Assembly: GCA_949825025.1 (NCBI GenBank) | Contig: OX463787.1 | Coordinates: forward strand, 18,163,707-18,227,706 | Length of the DNA stretch: 64,000 nucleotides | Origin: Siphlonurus alternatus | Taxonomy: Eukaryota > Arthropoda > Insecta > Ephemeroptera > Siphlonuridae | Direction of reading: 5' to 3' | In this document: in pieces, positions 45,818 to 58,122 of the stretch | Position numbering within the stretch: position 1 is the stretch's first letter | Layout of the letters: each line of letters opens with the position of its first letter | Program-made: the position numbers and the translations under genes | Notes under the pieces: model-generated | The model's database searches: none | The model's input: only the letters and a program-made list of their open reading frames with translations | Told to the model about the DNA's origin: nothing

Positions 45818-46145
45818 CACTATATACTGGGAGGACGGCCTTACTTTCAGACCAGATACTTTTGCCGCTAACGCGCTGCCACTTGCTCAACCCTGTGACG
45901 TCATGACCTTGACTTTTCTAGCGCATTTGATTGGCCTAGAGTCAGCTTCAAAGATTCCGCAGTGAAAGATGCCGCTTTATTAGCCATCTGTCAAATCTGT
46001 CAAGCTGTCAAATCTTTGACGTCCTCAAACAAACCGCCCGAGCACGTGGCTTATTAAGCGGACTTCCCCGAAGGTTGGCGAGAATTGTCGAGTATCGAGG
46101 TTCTTCAATAAGTTGTCCTAGGCCGTCCTCCTAGTATAAAGTTCT
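45818..46145. repeat. F9 MITE, longer copy
   Basis: ACTATATACTGGGAGGACGG and CCGTCCTCCTAGTATAAAGT. It has an extra block (CTTCAAAGATTCCGCAGTG) that the copy at 33884 lacks. Confidence 0.85.
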
Positions 46146-48865
46146 TGGGGCCTACTGAGCAATCGCTCACCAACTCTTATGGTCAGTCCGAGCCTGCATG
46201 CGAGTGTACTGATGGTGCTCACGAAGTGTTTCAGTTTTGTTGACTAAAACTGTACTGAACTTGGAGAAGACTAAAGAAAATATTGAATTGCTGCTAATAA
46301 TTATTAAATAAAGTCAGATAACGATAATACATTATTCAATTGCATGTAAAATATCTAATAATAATTACACCTTTGTACTGAGCGTCATCGTAAAAATTAT
46401 GAAAAATGCCAGCAAATTTCGTACTTACAAATTTTTACTCTTCTATATGTTTTGAAAAATAATCCTGCAGAGGGCTAATGTTTGAATCGTATTTAAACTT
46501 TAAAGCAAACATTTCTATTTATATGACTCCAAGTCAGCCGACTTTATTTATGTGGCGTTCACATTCGATTTATTTTATCAGTCGGTGGTCAAGATTACTC
46601 GATATCAACAATATACGTGATATTGTTAAAACAATAATTGATCCTTTATGTTGAATAATTTTTCTTTTTTAAGTTTTTATAATCACAAGTTAATTAAGAA
46701 GTGCCATGGTTATCCAGCAAAAGCCGTAATGATTTCAAGATTCGACTGCATGATGGTGCAAATAAAAATAATTATAAAAATTGTATTTCAACCATAAAAC
46801 GTATTATAATTATATTTTACTACTTCCAAAAAATTAAATTAACAGATCGCAAAATGGAAAAAATATGTTGTAATAATTAACACTTAATTTTACCGCAAGA
46901 GTATTTTGTTGTGCCGTTTCTTCTACGTGTTGTGTCTTGTGAGTTTCCACCAACAATGTAATAATTTTTGTTGTAAAAGCGATATCAACTTAATCTAAAT
47001 ATAACGTACTACAAGCGCGTACCTTATCAATGCTTTTCTGTCAATTTAATATGTATTTTTATCAATTTTCTATTGACCGGAAGGATCCTGACATTTTACA
47101 CCGAAGAGACCTTTTTTTTTTTAAGATGTTCGCCCCAATATAATAATACGCGTATTTATATTAAATGTGAAATAATAAATTTTATTATCGAATTAATATT
47201 AAGATTATGTTACTAAAATATTAATTACTATAATTTTGCACTACTATAATTTCTTTGAAATAATAAAATATAGATGATATAACATAATTTGGAATAGTTT
47301 TATTAGTTTAGTGCTATTTTGTGTATTAAATTTCCACATTCAGTTAATGATTAACGCAAGCATTAAAGTCTATATAACATATTAAATATAATTTTTTTAC
47401 ATCTCAGTATAAGAAAATACTATAAATAATAATTTTAAATGAATTTAAATACCAACTTTTATTAAAAACACTATTTCTTTGCTTATAATTGCTTTTGTAG
47501 TCAAATTAAAGTTCAAATATTATCTCGCATTATCTGTGATCATGCACGTCAACAAAAATTCTTAAGTCACTCTGTTTTAGATAACGGACATCACGTGCCT
47601 CTACATTTTGTGTATATACTATCTGTTTTATCTGCAGCATTATAATTTATACCATATTTTATTAGAATATGGTAAAACATCTTTTCTTGTATTTTTTTTT
47701 CCATTTAATTATAATATATATATCACATGTTATATCTTATTAAAAATCTCAACAAAAATCCTACGACTATATAAAGAGGGATTGAATTCCCTGAGTAGCC
47801 TCAGCCTTTGTGGCTGAATGTACAATGAATAAATAAAATAAAAGAAACAAATTTGTAATTGTTATAAATAAAATTGCAGGTCACACCAATATAATAAAGA
47901 TATTAGGTCTGTTGTTCGTAAATATTTAATCAGAAAGAAATCGATTATTTCTGATTATGTATTATTTACGAACACACCTAATAATTAACTTACTTATAAT
48001 AAATGTTCAATAATTAATTGTTATCATGTGCATGCACACAAACAGTAATAACACTTATCCTTAAACATAAATCAACTTACTGTGAGATCTGCACACGCCT
48101 ATAAGTTTTACGCCTGCGAACACATAATCTCTCTTTATTCATATGGCGTTGATAACGATTCGATTTGCGTTAACAAGAGATTACGCCAAATAGATCCCCG
48201 TGAGAACAGCTGATACCTACGGATAGCAAGGGTACGCATTGACTATATCACCCACTTATCATAAAAATTGAAGCAAGGTGCGTTTGGTACGTGTGGTGTT
48301 GCCACGTTATACAAAATAAGGAGAAAATATTACAGATTAAATTTGATATTAAATTCGTATTTTGTTTCACATAATGTTTCATAATATTAATAAAAATATT
48401 GATATAATTTATTTTTTTTTTATTTTAATTATTTTACTCAGAATTGCACAATACAAATTAAATGTATTGTCAATATATTGAAATATTAATTTAATCATTT
48501 TCATTAAAATAGAGACAATATAAAACATTTCTAATACTCAACCTGCATGAGATATATTAAAAAAATAGTTCTCTAAATTCACATTCAATTAACGAAACAA
48601 CTTATTAGAAATAATGTCATTTATACCTTATAAGTGATTTATATTATAATTATTTTAATTTTACCTTTTTCAGCTGTTAAAACTCTACACGTCCGCTATC
48701 TTTGAACTTACATTAACAATTATCGATTCGCGTCAGTATTTTTTTATCTAGCTCAATGTGTCACTTTTTATGCATTTCTTATCGCCTTCAGACACAGACA
48801 GGTACTTCCTTGACAAGTATTTTCAGCAGGGGGTTGTACGAGACAGTCGTCCCAATACTTTTGTA
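46146..48865. other. AT-rich intergenic DNA, no gene seen
   Basis: Holds a LINE-type tail near 47775-47850 (TCAGCCTTTGTGGCTGAATG then AATAAATAAAATAAA) and a hairpin at 47903-47985 (TAGGTCTGTTGTTCGTAAAT and inverse). No coding exon supported. Confidence 0.5.
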
Positions 48866-49686
48866 CGATGGACTCATCATAGAAGGTTCAGTAGCCAGTC
48901 CAATGGAACCAGCTTGTCGTCAGGAGTCTATTGAACTGGCTATTGAACCTTCTATGATGACTCTTTCTTTGTTATCCATCCATGGAAGGAATTGTCATAG
49001 AAGGTTCAGTAGCCAGTCCAATGGAACCAGCTCGTCGTCAGGAGTCTATTGAACTGGCTACTGAACCTTCTATGATGACTCTTTCTTTGTTATCCATGGA
49101 AGGAATTGTCATAGAAGGTTCAGTAGCCAGTCCAATGGAACCAGCTCGTCGTCAGGAGTCTATTGAACTGGCTACTGAACCTTCTATGATGACTCTTTCT
49201 TTGTTATCCATGGAAGGAATTGTCATAGAAGGTTCAGTAGCCAGTCCAATGGAACCAGCTCGTCGTCAGGAGTCTATTGAACTGGCTATTGAACCTTCTA
49301 TGATGACTCTTTCTTTATTATCCATGGAAGGAATTGTCATAGAAGGTTCAGTAGCCAGTCCAATGGAACCAGCTCGTCGTCAGGAGTCTATTGAACTGGC
49401 TATTGAACCTTCTATGATGACTCTTTCTTTGTTATCCATGGAAGGAATTGTCATAGAAGGTTCAGTAGCCAGTCCAATGGAACCAGCTCGTCGTCAGGAG
49501 TCTATTAAACTGGCTAGTGAACCTTCTATGATGACTCTTTCTTTGTTATCCATGGAAGGAATTGTCATAGAAGGTTCAGTAGCCAGTCCAATGGAACCAG
49601 CTCGTCGTCAGGAGTCTATTGAACTGGCTACTGAACCTTCTATGATGACTCTTTCTTTGTTATCCATGGAAGGAATTGTCATAGAA
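48866..49686 (+). repeat. 114-bp tandem array, 7 units plus a partial, in one open frame
   Basis: Units begin at about 48868, 48982, 49096, 49210, 49324, 49438, 49552 and 49666. Each encodes a 38-residue unit starting MEGIVIEGSVASPMEPARRQ. The frame is open from 48982 to 49728; a 4-bp insertion separates the first unit. Inside each unit TCATAGAAGGTTCAGTAGCC is repeated inverted as GGCTACTGAACCTTCTATGA, so every unit can form a hairpin. No start signal, splice sites or homology that would make it a certain gene. Confidence 0.9.
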
Positions 49687-50030
49687 GCATGCTTAATATT
49701 ATATATAATATTTACCATATTAAATTGATATACTAATTGTGTAATAGTGCTGTTTAATAACTTGTATTATCAAATCAATATTTAAGAATAAAATGTTACT
49801 AGCATTATTAATTAATAATTAGTAATTAGTGTTATATAATATTTTACACTTATTATAAATTTATTTGCATGAAACAATATAATATAGACAACGTTTAAAA
49901 GATTTTATTTTCATTACTTTTATTATATTCAGAGTATTTTTTTTTTATCAAATTTAAACAAATTATGACAATAATGTTGATTATTTTGCAGATTCAGTTT
50001 TATTCACCTCATTGTTTGTATAGGTACCCT

Positions 50031-50298
50031 AGTTGAAAAATTACGTCTTCAACTCATCCTTTACACGTCTAAACCTAATCTTTTTACCTCTAAAACACAT
50101 CTTATTTCCTCTTCGCTCAAAGCGAGGATGAAATGAAGACCATATTTCTAACATTTTATGTTCAAGAAGAGGAAAAAAGACGTAATCTCTTCTTTTTCAC
50201 CTCTTTTTTCCTCTAAAATGGTGCAAAATAAGAGGATAAAACACGAGAGGAGAGCTTGAGAGCGAAAATGAAAGACGATATTTATTTCAACTCGGGTA
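50031..50298. repeat. F7 MITE, inverted
   Basis: ACGTCTTCAACTCATCCTTT to GATATTTATTTCAACTCGGG. Confidence 0.85.
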
Positions 50299-50304
50299 CC
50301 TACC

Positions 50305-50482
50305 AAAAAACCAAAGTAAAATTGCTGCTATTTTAACATGATTGTATATATTTTTTTTTTCCTTAATATAACCAAAGCAATTTTCTGTTGAAATAATGAT
50401 TTTTTGGTTATATTATGTTATAGAAAAATAATACTATACAATCATGTTAAAATGACAGTAACTTTGGTTCTTTTGTAGGTAA
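50305..50482. repeat. Palindromic element with ACCTAC ends
   Basis: TACCTACCAAAAAACCAAAG at the left and CTTTGGTTCTTTTGTAGGTA at the right, inner ATTTTAACATGATTGTATA and complement. One copy in the window. Confidence 0.75.
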
Positions 50483-50609
50483 AGTAACTGCATGATATGA
50501 AATCATCATTGTTTTAAATTTGATTAAAAAATGGGTTCACAAAATACGACACTCTCAAATAAATATAAGAACATAGCGATCTTTAACATGTAAAGTATGC
50601 ACATTGATT

Positions 50610-50931
50610 TTTTTTTTATTTTTTTTTTTACAAGGATACACCCCTAAGAGCTTACAGTTTGCGGCGGGGTAATGTATACGGATAAGATAGGGAAGGGATG
50701 GTGGCCACGGACTGTTACGCGTCCCAACATTCGCTGAGGTGAGACTGAGGGAACCGTGGAAAACCTCAGTCATGACGGACACCTTTACTTTTTATTAATG
50801 GACCAAAGTGATGTCCAAAGTCTGGGGAATCACACACAAATACATCACTGCACTCGGTGGAAAGCGAGATGAATTTACCCCAGGGAGGAAGCAAAGTGAT
50901 TTTTACATAGAACGGTCACCCATCCATCGTT
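50610..50931 (-). mobile_element. 5S SINE, head-truncated
   Basis: T-rich 50610-50630 is the A tail; then CACCCCTAAGAGCTTACAG, body, and at the far end TGGATGGGTGACCG (minus strand), the 5S box where the copy stops. Confidence 0.85.
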
Positions 50932-50940
50932 AGATTTATA

Positions 50941-52422
50941 GAGGGGGATTCAAAAAGACTTATCCGCGAGACTTGGCCGGCGGATAACTTGTCCACGTTC
51001 TAGTCTGGATAACCTAAATACTTAGCCGCGCGGACAAGTATAAGGCTAGACAAGGGTTTGGATACGTCGGTCTGGACAAAAGTCATTTGGCCAAGCCTGT
51101 TGGCTAAAGTCCTGCGGACAACTAACCGCGCGGCTAAGTCTCGTGGACAAATCTCCCACCTGGATAAGGTTTTTAATTACGCCGCCATCTTGAATTACGT
51201 GTTAAATATGGAGGTAATTGGATCTACATATATGATGATTCATTGCTAATTTATTAAACAACTGTGTTCAAATTTGATTAAATATCAATTTGTGTAGTTT
51301 GCATAAGACATAGGAAAATTAGTTTCAAACATTTAGCGCTTATACCTCCCCCCGCTCCCCCTTTTCTATATCATCAGCAAGCCCCGCCCTCTTAATTTGT
51401 TGGCACACATTTTGTTATGCTCATTTTTCAATAATTAGACGATTAATACCTGATATTTGTGTCTATAATTGCACAAGGCCAGCCCAAGAATACACTACTC
51501 TATGACATTTCATAAAGGTAAGTGAAATATCTAACGTTAGATTGCTTAATTTGACGAGTTATGATAGCTCTATGATATGATACCATTCATCTGTAATTTT
51601 CTGTTACTTCATCTGCGAATTTTTGATACTTTTACATTTAAACACGAACAGTTATTAAAAATAAAGCTCTTTTTAAGTTAATAATTAGTCTGGTAGCATT
51701 TAATTAAGGAGTATGAACTCCTGTATGTTAAAAATAAGTAAATGAGGCAAACAGAAAATGAAATAAAATCAAGGAGGTTGAAATCAAGCCCTCAAATGTC
51801 GTCAAAATAAGCAATTTTCTAATGGATATTTCACGTACCGTCATTAATTTTAATAGAGTATTATCATATGATAATAAAAACCCATTATTTTATCCAAATA
51901 TTGGGTATAAGGTATAAATTTATTGAAAAAAAAAACGTGGGTTATTCAGCGAGGCTCGATGAATTTATTATTATGCCACCAGCGCCTCGCACAGAACGGG
52001 AAATTAGAGAAATATAACAAAAAATGTTAAAAGCGCCAAAAATTTTAAACCATGTCACCCCAATAATAATAAGATTGAAATGACATTAATTTGAAACACA
52101 ATGTTTATGTAATATAATATAAAATCACGATATATGGCGGTCCAATTATCATCGTATTTAACACGTAATCCAAGATGGCGGCGTAATTAAAAACCTTATC
52201 CAGGTGGGAGATTTGTCCACGAGACTTAGCCGCGCGGTTAGTTGTCCGCGGGACTTTAGCCAACAGGCTTGGCCAAATGACTTTTGTCCAGACCGACGTA
52301 TCCAAACCCTTGTCCAGCCTTATACTTGTCCGCGCGGCTAAGTATTTAGGTTATCCAGACTAGAACGTGGACAAGTTATCCGCCGGCTAAGTCTCGCGGA
52401 TAAGTCTTTTTGAATCCCCCTC
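50941..52422. mobile_element. F13: 1.48 kb element with about 280-bp terminal inverted repeats
   Basis: GAGGGGGATTCAAAAAGACT begins both ends in inverted orientation; the repeats run to about 51222 and from about 52141 and differ at only a few positions. ATA flanks both sides. The repeats hold many short motifs such as GGACAAG, CTTGTCC, GGATAAG and GCGCGGCTAAG in both directions. The 0.9 kb inside is AT-rich with no transposase. Confidence 0.93.
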
Positions 52423-52536
52423 ATAGTGTCTTCATATCTTCTGCCTAAATTTGGAATGTTTATTATTATTTATTTTAATCATTGACCTAATATTTATATA
52501 GAACGATAATATTTGATAAGAGAAACCACGTCGATT

Positions 52537-52860
52537 TAATGGAGTATCGACCTCAAATTTTTTTATTGCAAAAATAGATAGAGGGTGCAAAGTTATGGTA
52601 CCCTGATTTTTTTTTAGATTTTTTTTAGACCGGGAACTTTTTTTAAAAAATCATTGAAAGTCCTTTTCGTGACGTCACGAGACGTCGCTCCTTAAGAAAA
52701 TGATAGGACATGCCGCCTCGTGACGTCACAAAAAGGACATTTAATAATTTTTTAAAAATAGTTCCCGGTCTCAAAAAAAATCTTTAAAAAATCAGGTTAA
52801 CATAACTTTGCACGCTCTATCCATTTCTGCAATAAAAAAATTGAGGTCGATACTCCATTA
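52537..52860. repeat. F3a MITE
   Basis: AATGGAGTATCGACCTC and GAGGTCGATACTCCATT, two TGACGTCA sites. Confidence 0.9.
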
Positions 52861-52947
52861 TTACGTAAATAATGATCAATTTAATTGCCGCTACACATGC
52901 AGCTCAGTTCTGAAGTAATCTCGCCAAAGCTACATACCTTGACTCGC

Positions 52948-52978
52948 TATAAACATTCGCATTCACTCTCAGTCAGTA
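52948..52978 (+). promoter_or_regulatory. Core promoter of the small secreted peptide gene
   Basis: TATAAA at 52948-52953, then two TCAGT arthropod initiators at 52969 and 52973. The second puts +1 at about 52975, 27 bp after the TATA box, and 27 bp before the ATG. Confidence 0.65.
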
Positions 52979-53001
52979 CAGTACTGTCTGTGTGATTGAA
53001 G

Positions 53002-56000
53002 ATGCGAGTTCTTTGCATGGTGAGTTTGTCTGTTCATTCATATGTTTTATGATTGGAGTTTTGCAAGCTTAGCAAATATTACATTTTTTTTATCATCCAA
53101 GAATATTTACAGAAAATGTCACGTTCGCGGTGATAAGAAAGTTGAGCTTATCGAAAAGTATTTTTAAAAAAATATTCTGTGCAAAAAATATAATGGTGAT
53201 ATAAAGTGAAATATTTCCAAAAAATAATATAATACAAAACTGTACTGGATAGTTAAACAATTTTTTTAAGGTAGAGATAACGCAGATCAGCTGTTCGACG
53301 TATATAGGTTCCTTTTGATTAACATGTAAACCTTATAGCACATTCACTAAAATTCTAAAAATTTTTGAGAGGCAGATATTTATGACAAAAGTTTCAAAAT
53401 AATTTAACGAGCCAATTTTTTTTAATTTTCAGCATAGGGCTTTTTCCCAGCATGGAGAGCCAAACTAGAAACTTAATTTTAAAAAAAAAATCGGTTCTTT
53501 AATTTGTTTTGAAACTTTTTCTATGTCTTTTAGGCATTTTAATATCTGCCCCTACAGAAAATTTCAGAATTTTTGTGAATTTGCTAAGGTTTACATGTTA
53601 ATCACAGGGACCTACGTCGAACAGCTGATCGACGTTATCTCTACCTTAACTCCTTTGTTTCTTTATCTAATATTTTATACCGACTATAATACACTAGCAA
53701 AGTCGTGTTAAGTATACGTATATTCATGGTCATTGACTGTTATAATTATATATGTAGATTGTTGCAAGATATTATGCATGTTATAATTTCCAGTAGAAAG
53801 TGCTAGCGATATAATTGTAAATTATGCAATCTTTATTATGCAATTTTATCTTTACTGTTAGTCGCTATATAACCAAGCTAATTAAATATAAATCGAGATA
53901 ACTGTATTTTAAATATGACAATATATTTTTATTTATTGGAGGGTTAACTTCTTATCACTTTTGAAATTACTGAAAAAACGATAATGATTTTTTTTTTAAT
54001 TTATTGGAGGTATATTATAACACTTATTAGTTTTTTTATGGGAGTTATATTTTTTTTTCTTTTTCATCGCAAAAAACCTGTTTAAAGATATACTTCATTA
54101 AAAGTAACAAGGTGTTTCAAATGCTCGTGATTCAGAGCTTATAATTATGTAATTAACATATCTTATCAAGATGAAATACAAACATGATGTTTAATAAATT
54201 TTGATGCTAATATACAATAGAGTATTGACCTCAAAATTTTTTTTATTGCAAAAATGGATAGAGCGTGCAAAGTTATGCTATACCCTGATTTTTTTTTCAG
54301 ATTTTTTAGAGCCCGGGAACTATTTTTAAAAATTATTGAAAGTTCCTTGTGACGTCACGAGACGCCGCCCCTTAAGAAAAAGATAGGACTTGCCGCCGCG
54401 TGACGTCACAAAAATAACTTTCAATAATTTTTTAAAAATAGTTCCCGGGCTCAAAAAAATCTGAAAAAATCAGGGGAGCAAAACTTTGCACGCTCTATCC
54501 ATTTCTGCGATAAAAAATTTTGAGGTCAATACTCCATTGTGATGCTACCAAATGTTTATTAAATTTCTTTTTTCATTTACAATTAAAATATTGTTATTGA
54601 TATTAATTTTAAATTATTTATAATTTCATTCATTTTTTTTTATTTTATTATATTTCCCACATGTTATTACATACATAATATATAATAATAATTTTATTAT
54701 AAATTACTATTTTAATTATCGATTTATTGCAAAATAAATATAATTTGTGACCTATAGTTCTAATGCTTCGTGCAATTATTCCCAGCTCTGGTTGAACATT
54801 TTCAAGCATTTTATATATGATGTAACTTTTAAAGCAAAGACATCTCCCATTAAAAAACTATACACATCTGGACAACGCGAACGTTACCCCTGCTCCGTTT
54901 GTTTACTCGGATGTACACTCATTGCCTCGGAAAATTTCCCTCTTGCAGCCTTTCATGCCCGTAAGAATAACACACAGCATAGTGTGATTAACAAGGCTGC
55001 AGAAAAAACTTTTTCAAGGCGACGAGTGTACGTTTGCATGCAATCTATAGAGGAACTTTAAATTTTGGAGACAACTACAGTCTAACAGATCTTAGATTAC
55101 CTCTACACTCCATGGCACCTAGCATTGTAACATGTCTAGCCGTATATATGTCTGGTCATGTTTAAAAAAACAAAAGATGGTCGAACTACACGTAACCTGT
55201 AATTATACTGTAGACCGCTCGTCACAAAATTCCCAATTTCTTTATTAGAGGTAACATTAGTGCTGTCCCGAGGTGTACGTTAATTCTCCGCTGCAGGTGG
55301 TGGCGCTGATGTTGTCTGTCCTGGTGACGTCATCTCCCGTTCAGCTGGCCAGAGATGTGGACGACAAGGTGCGAACCAAGGACTGTCATAAGTCACTGCG
55401 AGGATGTATGATGATGTTAACTTTAATGGAGGCTTCAAGTCAGCTGATTTTGCGGCGTTCCCACCGTCCTATCTAAACCTATGTAAAAAAAAAATTGGGG
55501 GTAGGAGATGTTTTCAAGTTACTGAGAAAAAATTCAGATTTTCTAACATGGTGGCTTATGGAGAAAAATTTCCCGCCGGGGAATACTTGAAGCCTCGCTC
55601 TACTGGAAAGGGAGGCGTTTAAAAACCTACTGGAAAATGTTTTAAATATAAGAATAATTTTATTATTTTGTAAAAATAATTACATATTGCTGATCAATGC
55701 ATTATAATTAATGTCAATGATAAAGATTTGATTTTCAATTTTTTTAATTATTCCAGAAGTAATATATCAACAATTAAAATGGAATATTTTTTTGAATTCA
55801 CTTATTATACTTTTCTTCAAGTGCTTTTTTTATAATAAAAAATAAATGAATTTTAAAAAAAATTAAAATGTAATATATAATAATTAATAATTAATAATCT
55901 TTTGTGATAATAAGAGACAAATTGAAATTTTTTTGCAAATTTTAACACTTATTTATATATAAAATAATTTCACTTATTAATAAAAAGATAGTAAATAAAA

Positions 56001-58122
56001 AAAAGCACAAATTGCCAGTAAAATCAGTGCAGTGTGAAAAAGCAAATATTTAATTGCTAGCACTAAAGTTGTCACAACATATAGTATAGTTGCGATAGAG
56101 ATAAGGAGGTAGCGTTAACAAGTTTACTGCCTACAATTAGAGTAAAATTGTAAATGTACAATTTACAATTGGTCATAAATGTCGTAATAATACAATCAAA
56201 GACGTACTTTGTGAAAGTTTTGCGATAAAAGTTAAAGGGTCATTAGGGTAAAGATAATACACCGATCAACTGGCCCAATGCTAAAATAATCCCATTCAAA
56301 AAAATTATGAAAAAAAAAATTAAAATGTTCTCCTCTACATCCCCTATCAGTAGGTAAAAAAATCAGGTATACAAAAACGAGCTAGTTTTCGAGTTATTAA
56401 TTTTTAAAATTCTCTAATTTAAAAATAAATAACTCGAAATCTAGCTCGTTTTTGTATACCTGATATTTTACTTACTGATAGGGGACGTAGAGGAGAACAT
56501 TTTACATCTTTTTCATAATTTTTATGAATGGGATTTTTTTAGCATTGGGCCAGCTGATCTGTGTTATCTCTACCTTAATGCAAACTCTTTGAAGAAGTTA
56601 ATAATTGTGGAATATGTAATTAATTTTATTATTGGTTGGCTGAGTGTATATTAGACACAATAAATGGGATATACACCTGGGTAATATATATGTTATTAAG
56701 CATTATGATAATGTTATAAAATGTATTCATGTTTTGATTTGCCCAAGATATTTATTAACCATAGCACCCCCCTCCTCTATAAAGATGGTTCCAATAATAA
56801 AGGCTTCAAGTCAGCTAAATTTTTGGTGTTCCCACCATCCTATCTAAATATATGTAAGAAAAAATAAAAAGCAATTCATTTTTTTCACTAAGAATAAGAT
56901 TTTTTAGGAAACATTCCTTTGCGGAACTTTGTTCCAAACTAAAAAATACAGTAGATAATTTAAAATTTATATTTTTTACTTGATTTATAATCGAGAAAAG
57001 TTAAAAAAACACTTTGCTTCATTTTCAAGTGCAACATAGACATTAGCGACAACAATTGCGCATCGCGAGCGCTCTCACTTGAAGACTCTGAGTGCGTTCG
57101 AATTCACGGGCCAGCCCGGGCTGGCCTGGGCTGAAGCGTTTTTTGTCGTCAAGTGGGGCCAGCCCGGCGGCCATTTTTCGTCCTCTCATGACGTCACTTC
57201 CTGGCTGGCCCAGGCTGACGCGGGCGGACTCTACAGTGCGCCTGAGACCTAGCGGACAGACTGGGAACTAATTATGACGAAATTATGACGTTTCATACCA
57301 GGCGACCAAGGTCACCGCCATTTTACCCAGCCCGGGCCAGCCCGGGCTGGCCCGTGAATTCGAACGCACTCTCTATTCCCCATCGTGAATAATTTATCCT
57401 GCGCAGACGCTGTCTTCGCTCGCCGCGCAGGTTCGCCAGCTGATGACGTCATTGCAGCGTCCTCCGGACAAGAAACAGATCGTCCAGCTCGAGCGAGACG
57501 TGAGTGAACAGTTTGTATACTTCTAGACACGACTAAAGTTAGCTCTTTTTGTGCATGGACATCTCTAAACAATTTACTGATTGCTCTTCTTATCCCTACC
57601 AACTGTTTTTGGATCTGTATCTCTGGGCATTCATGCCGTTCCGAGGTGTACCGAGTAGATACAACAATTATCTATCAGTAAACTGTGTTTAGCAGATAAT
57701 TCGCTACGACGTAATATTGTTGTTCATTGACAATGGGATTAATTTTGATATATATTTAATATATAGATAATATAATATGGTTTCTGGTGCATAAATTTCT
57801 CATTGTTGAAATGTAAAATGTACGTATCATGTTTTAATTAATTTATTTATTTTTTATTTTGCAACGTTAGATTACTACATCATATTCTGCTATTAGTGTA
57901 TATATGCATTGAAACATAACAACAGTGGGATACTAGGATAGGAAAGGAGGCAGCTGTGGCATTGTGTGTTGGATATACTGCCCAGACATTCACCTGGGAG
58001 TGATGATGAAAAACCACAGAAAACTATCATCAGGGCAGATGGTACAAAGGCCAACGTTTTACTGTTACTCTACTGTTTTCCAGATATGGGATTGGCTAAT
58101 TGACTCCATCATTGAAAAATAA
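53002..58122 (+). CDS. Small secreted peptide of 73 aa, unrecognised, 4 exons
   Basis: Exons 53002..53019, 55297..55368, 57407..57499, 58084..58122, all in phase 0. Residues 1-24 or so (MRVLCM|VVALMLSVLVTSS) form a signal peptide, so it is secreted. The mature part has an acidic DVDDK, an amphipathic stretch TLSSLAAQVRQLMTSLQ, a PPDKK turn and a second helix-like part QIVQLERD|IWDWLIDSIIEK. No cysteine remains after the signal peptide. Donors are GTGAGT, GTGCGA (weak) and GTGAGT; acceptors CTGCAG, GCGCAG, TTCCAG. Because the second donor is weak, an extended exon 2 is possible, but only this splice keeps the downstream frame. Plausible as a neuropeptide precursor, salivary or antimicrobial peptide; I recognise no family. 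Confidence 0.68.
53266..53649. repeat. F2 subtype X MITE
   Basis: TTAA at 53266 and 53646; TTAAGGTAGAGATAACGC at the left and CGACGTTATCTCTACCTTAA at the right. In intron 1 of the secreted peptide gene. Confidence 0.9.
54216..54539. repeat. F3a MITE
   Basis: AATAGAGTATTGACCTC and GAGGTCAATACTCCATT, two TGACGTCA sites. Confidence 0.9.
54909..55034. repeat. F6 MITE, best-preserved ends
   Basis: GTACACTCATTGCCTCGG and complement of GGCGACGAGTGTAC. Confidence 0.85.
55429..55612. repeat. F5 MITE just after exon 2
   Basis: GGAGGCTTCAAGTCAGCTGA to ATACTTGAAGCCTC, 60 bp past the exon 2 donor. Confidence 0.85.
56243..56578. repeat. F2 subtype Y MITE
   Basis: Left TTAGGGTAAAGATAATAC is mutated; right GTGTTATCTCTACCTTAA is good. 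Confidence 0.85.
56797..57089. repeat. F5 MITE
   Basis: AAAGGCTTCAAGTCAGCTAA at the left; right end CTCTCACTTGAAGACTC, abutting F10. Confidence 0.75.
57090..57371. repeat. F10 GC-rich palindromic MITE
   Basis: Ends GAGTGCGTTCGAATTCACG and complement, subterminal GGGCCAGCCCGGGCTGG on both sides. TCT flanks both ends, a likely 3-bp target duplication. It ends 35 bp before exon 3 of the secreted peptide gene. Confidence 0.9.

Noticed and set aside
48756..49052. A gene starting at the ATG at 48756 and running into the 114-bp array
   Set aside because: A 4-bp insertion after the first unit throws the frame out of step with the rest of the array, and the lead sequence has no coding character.
55369..55476. 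Longer exon 2 of the secreted peptide (VRTKDCHKSLRG and beyond)
   Set aside because: It runs into an F5 MITE, and its next possible donor breaks the frame of exons 3 and 4; only the GTGCGA donor at 55369 keeps phase 0.
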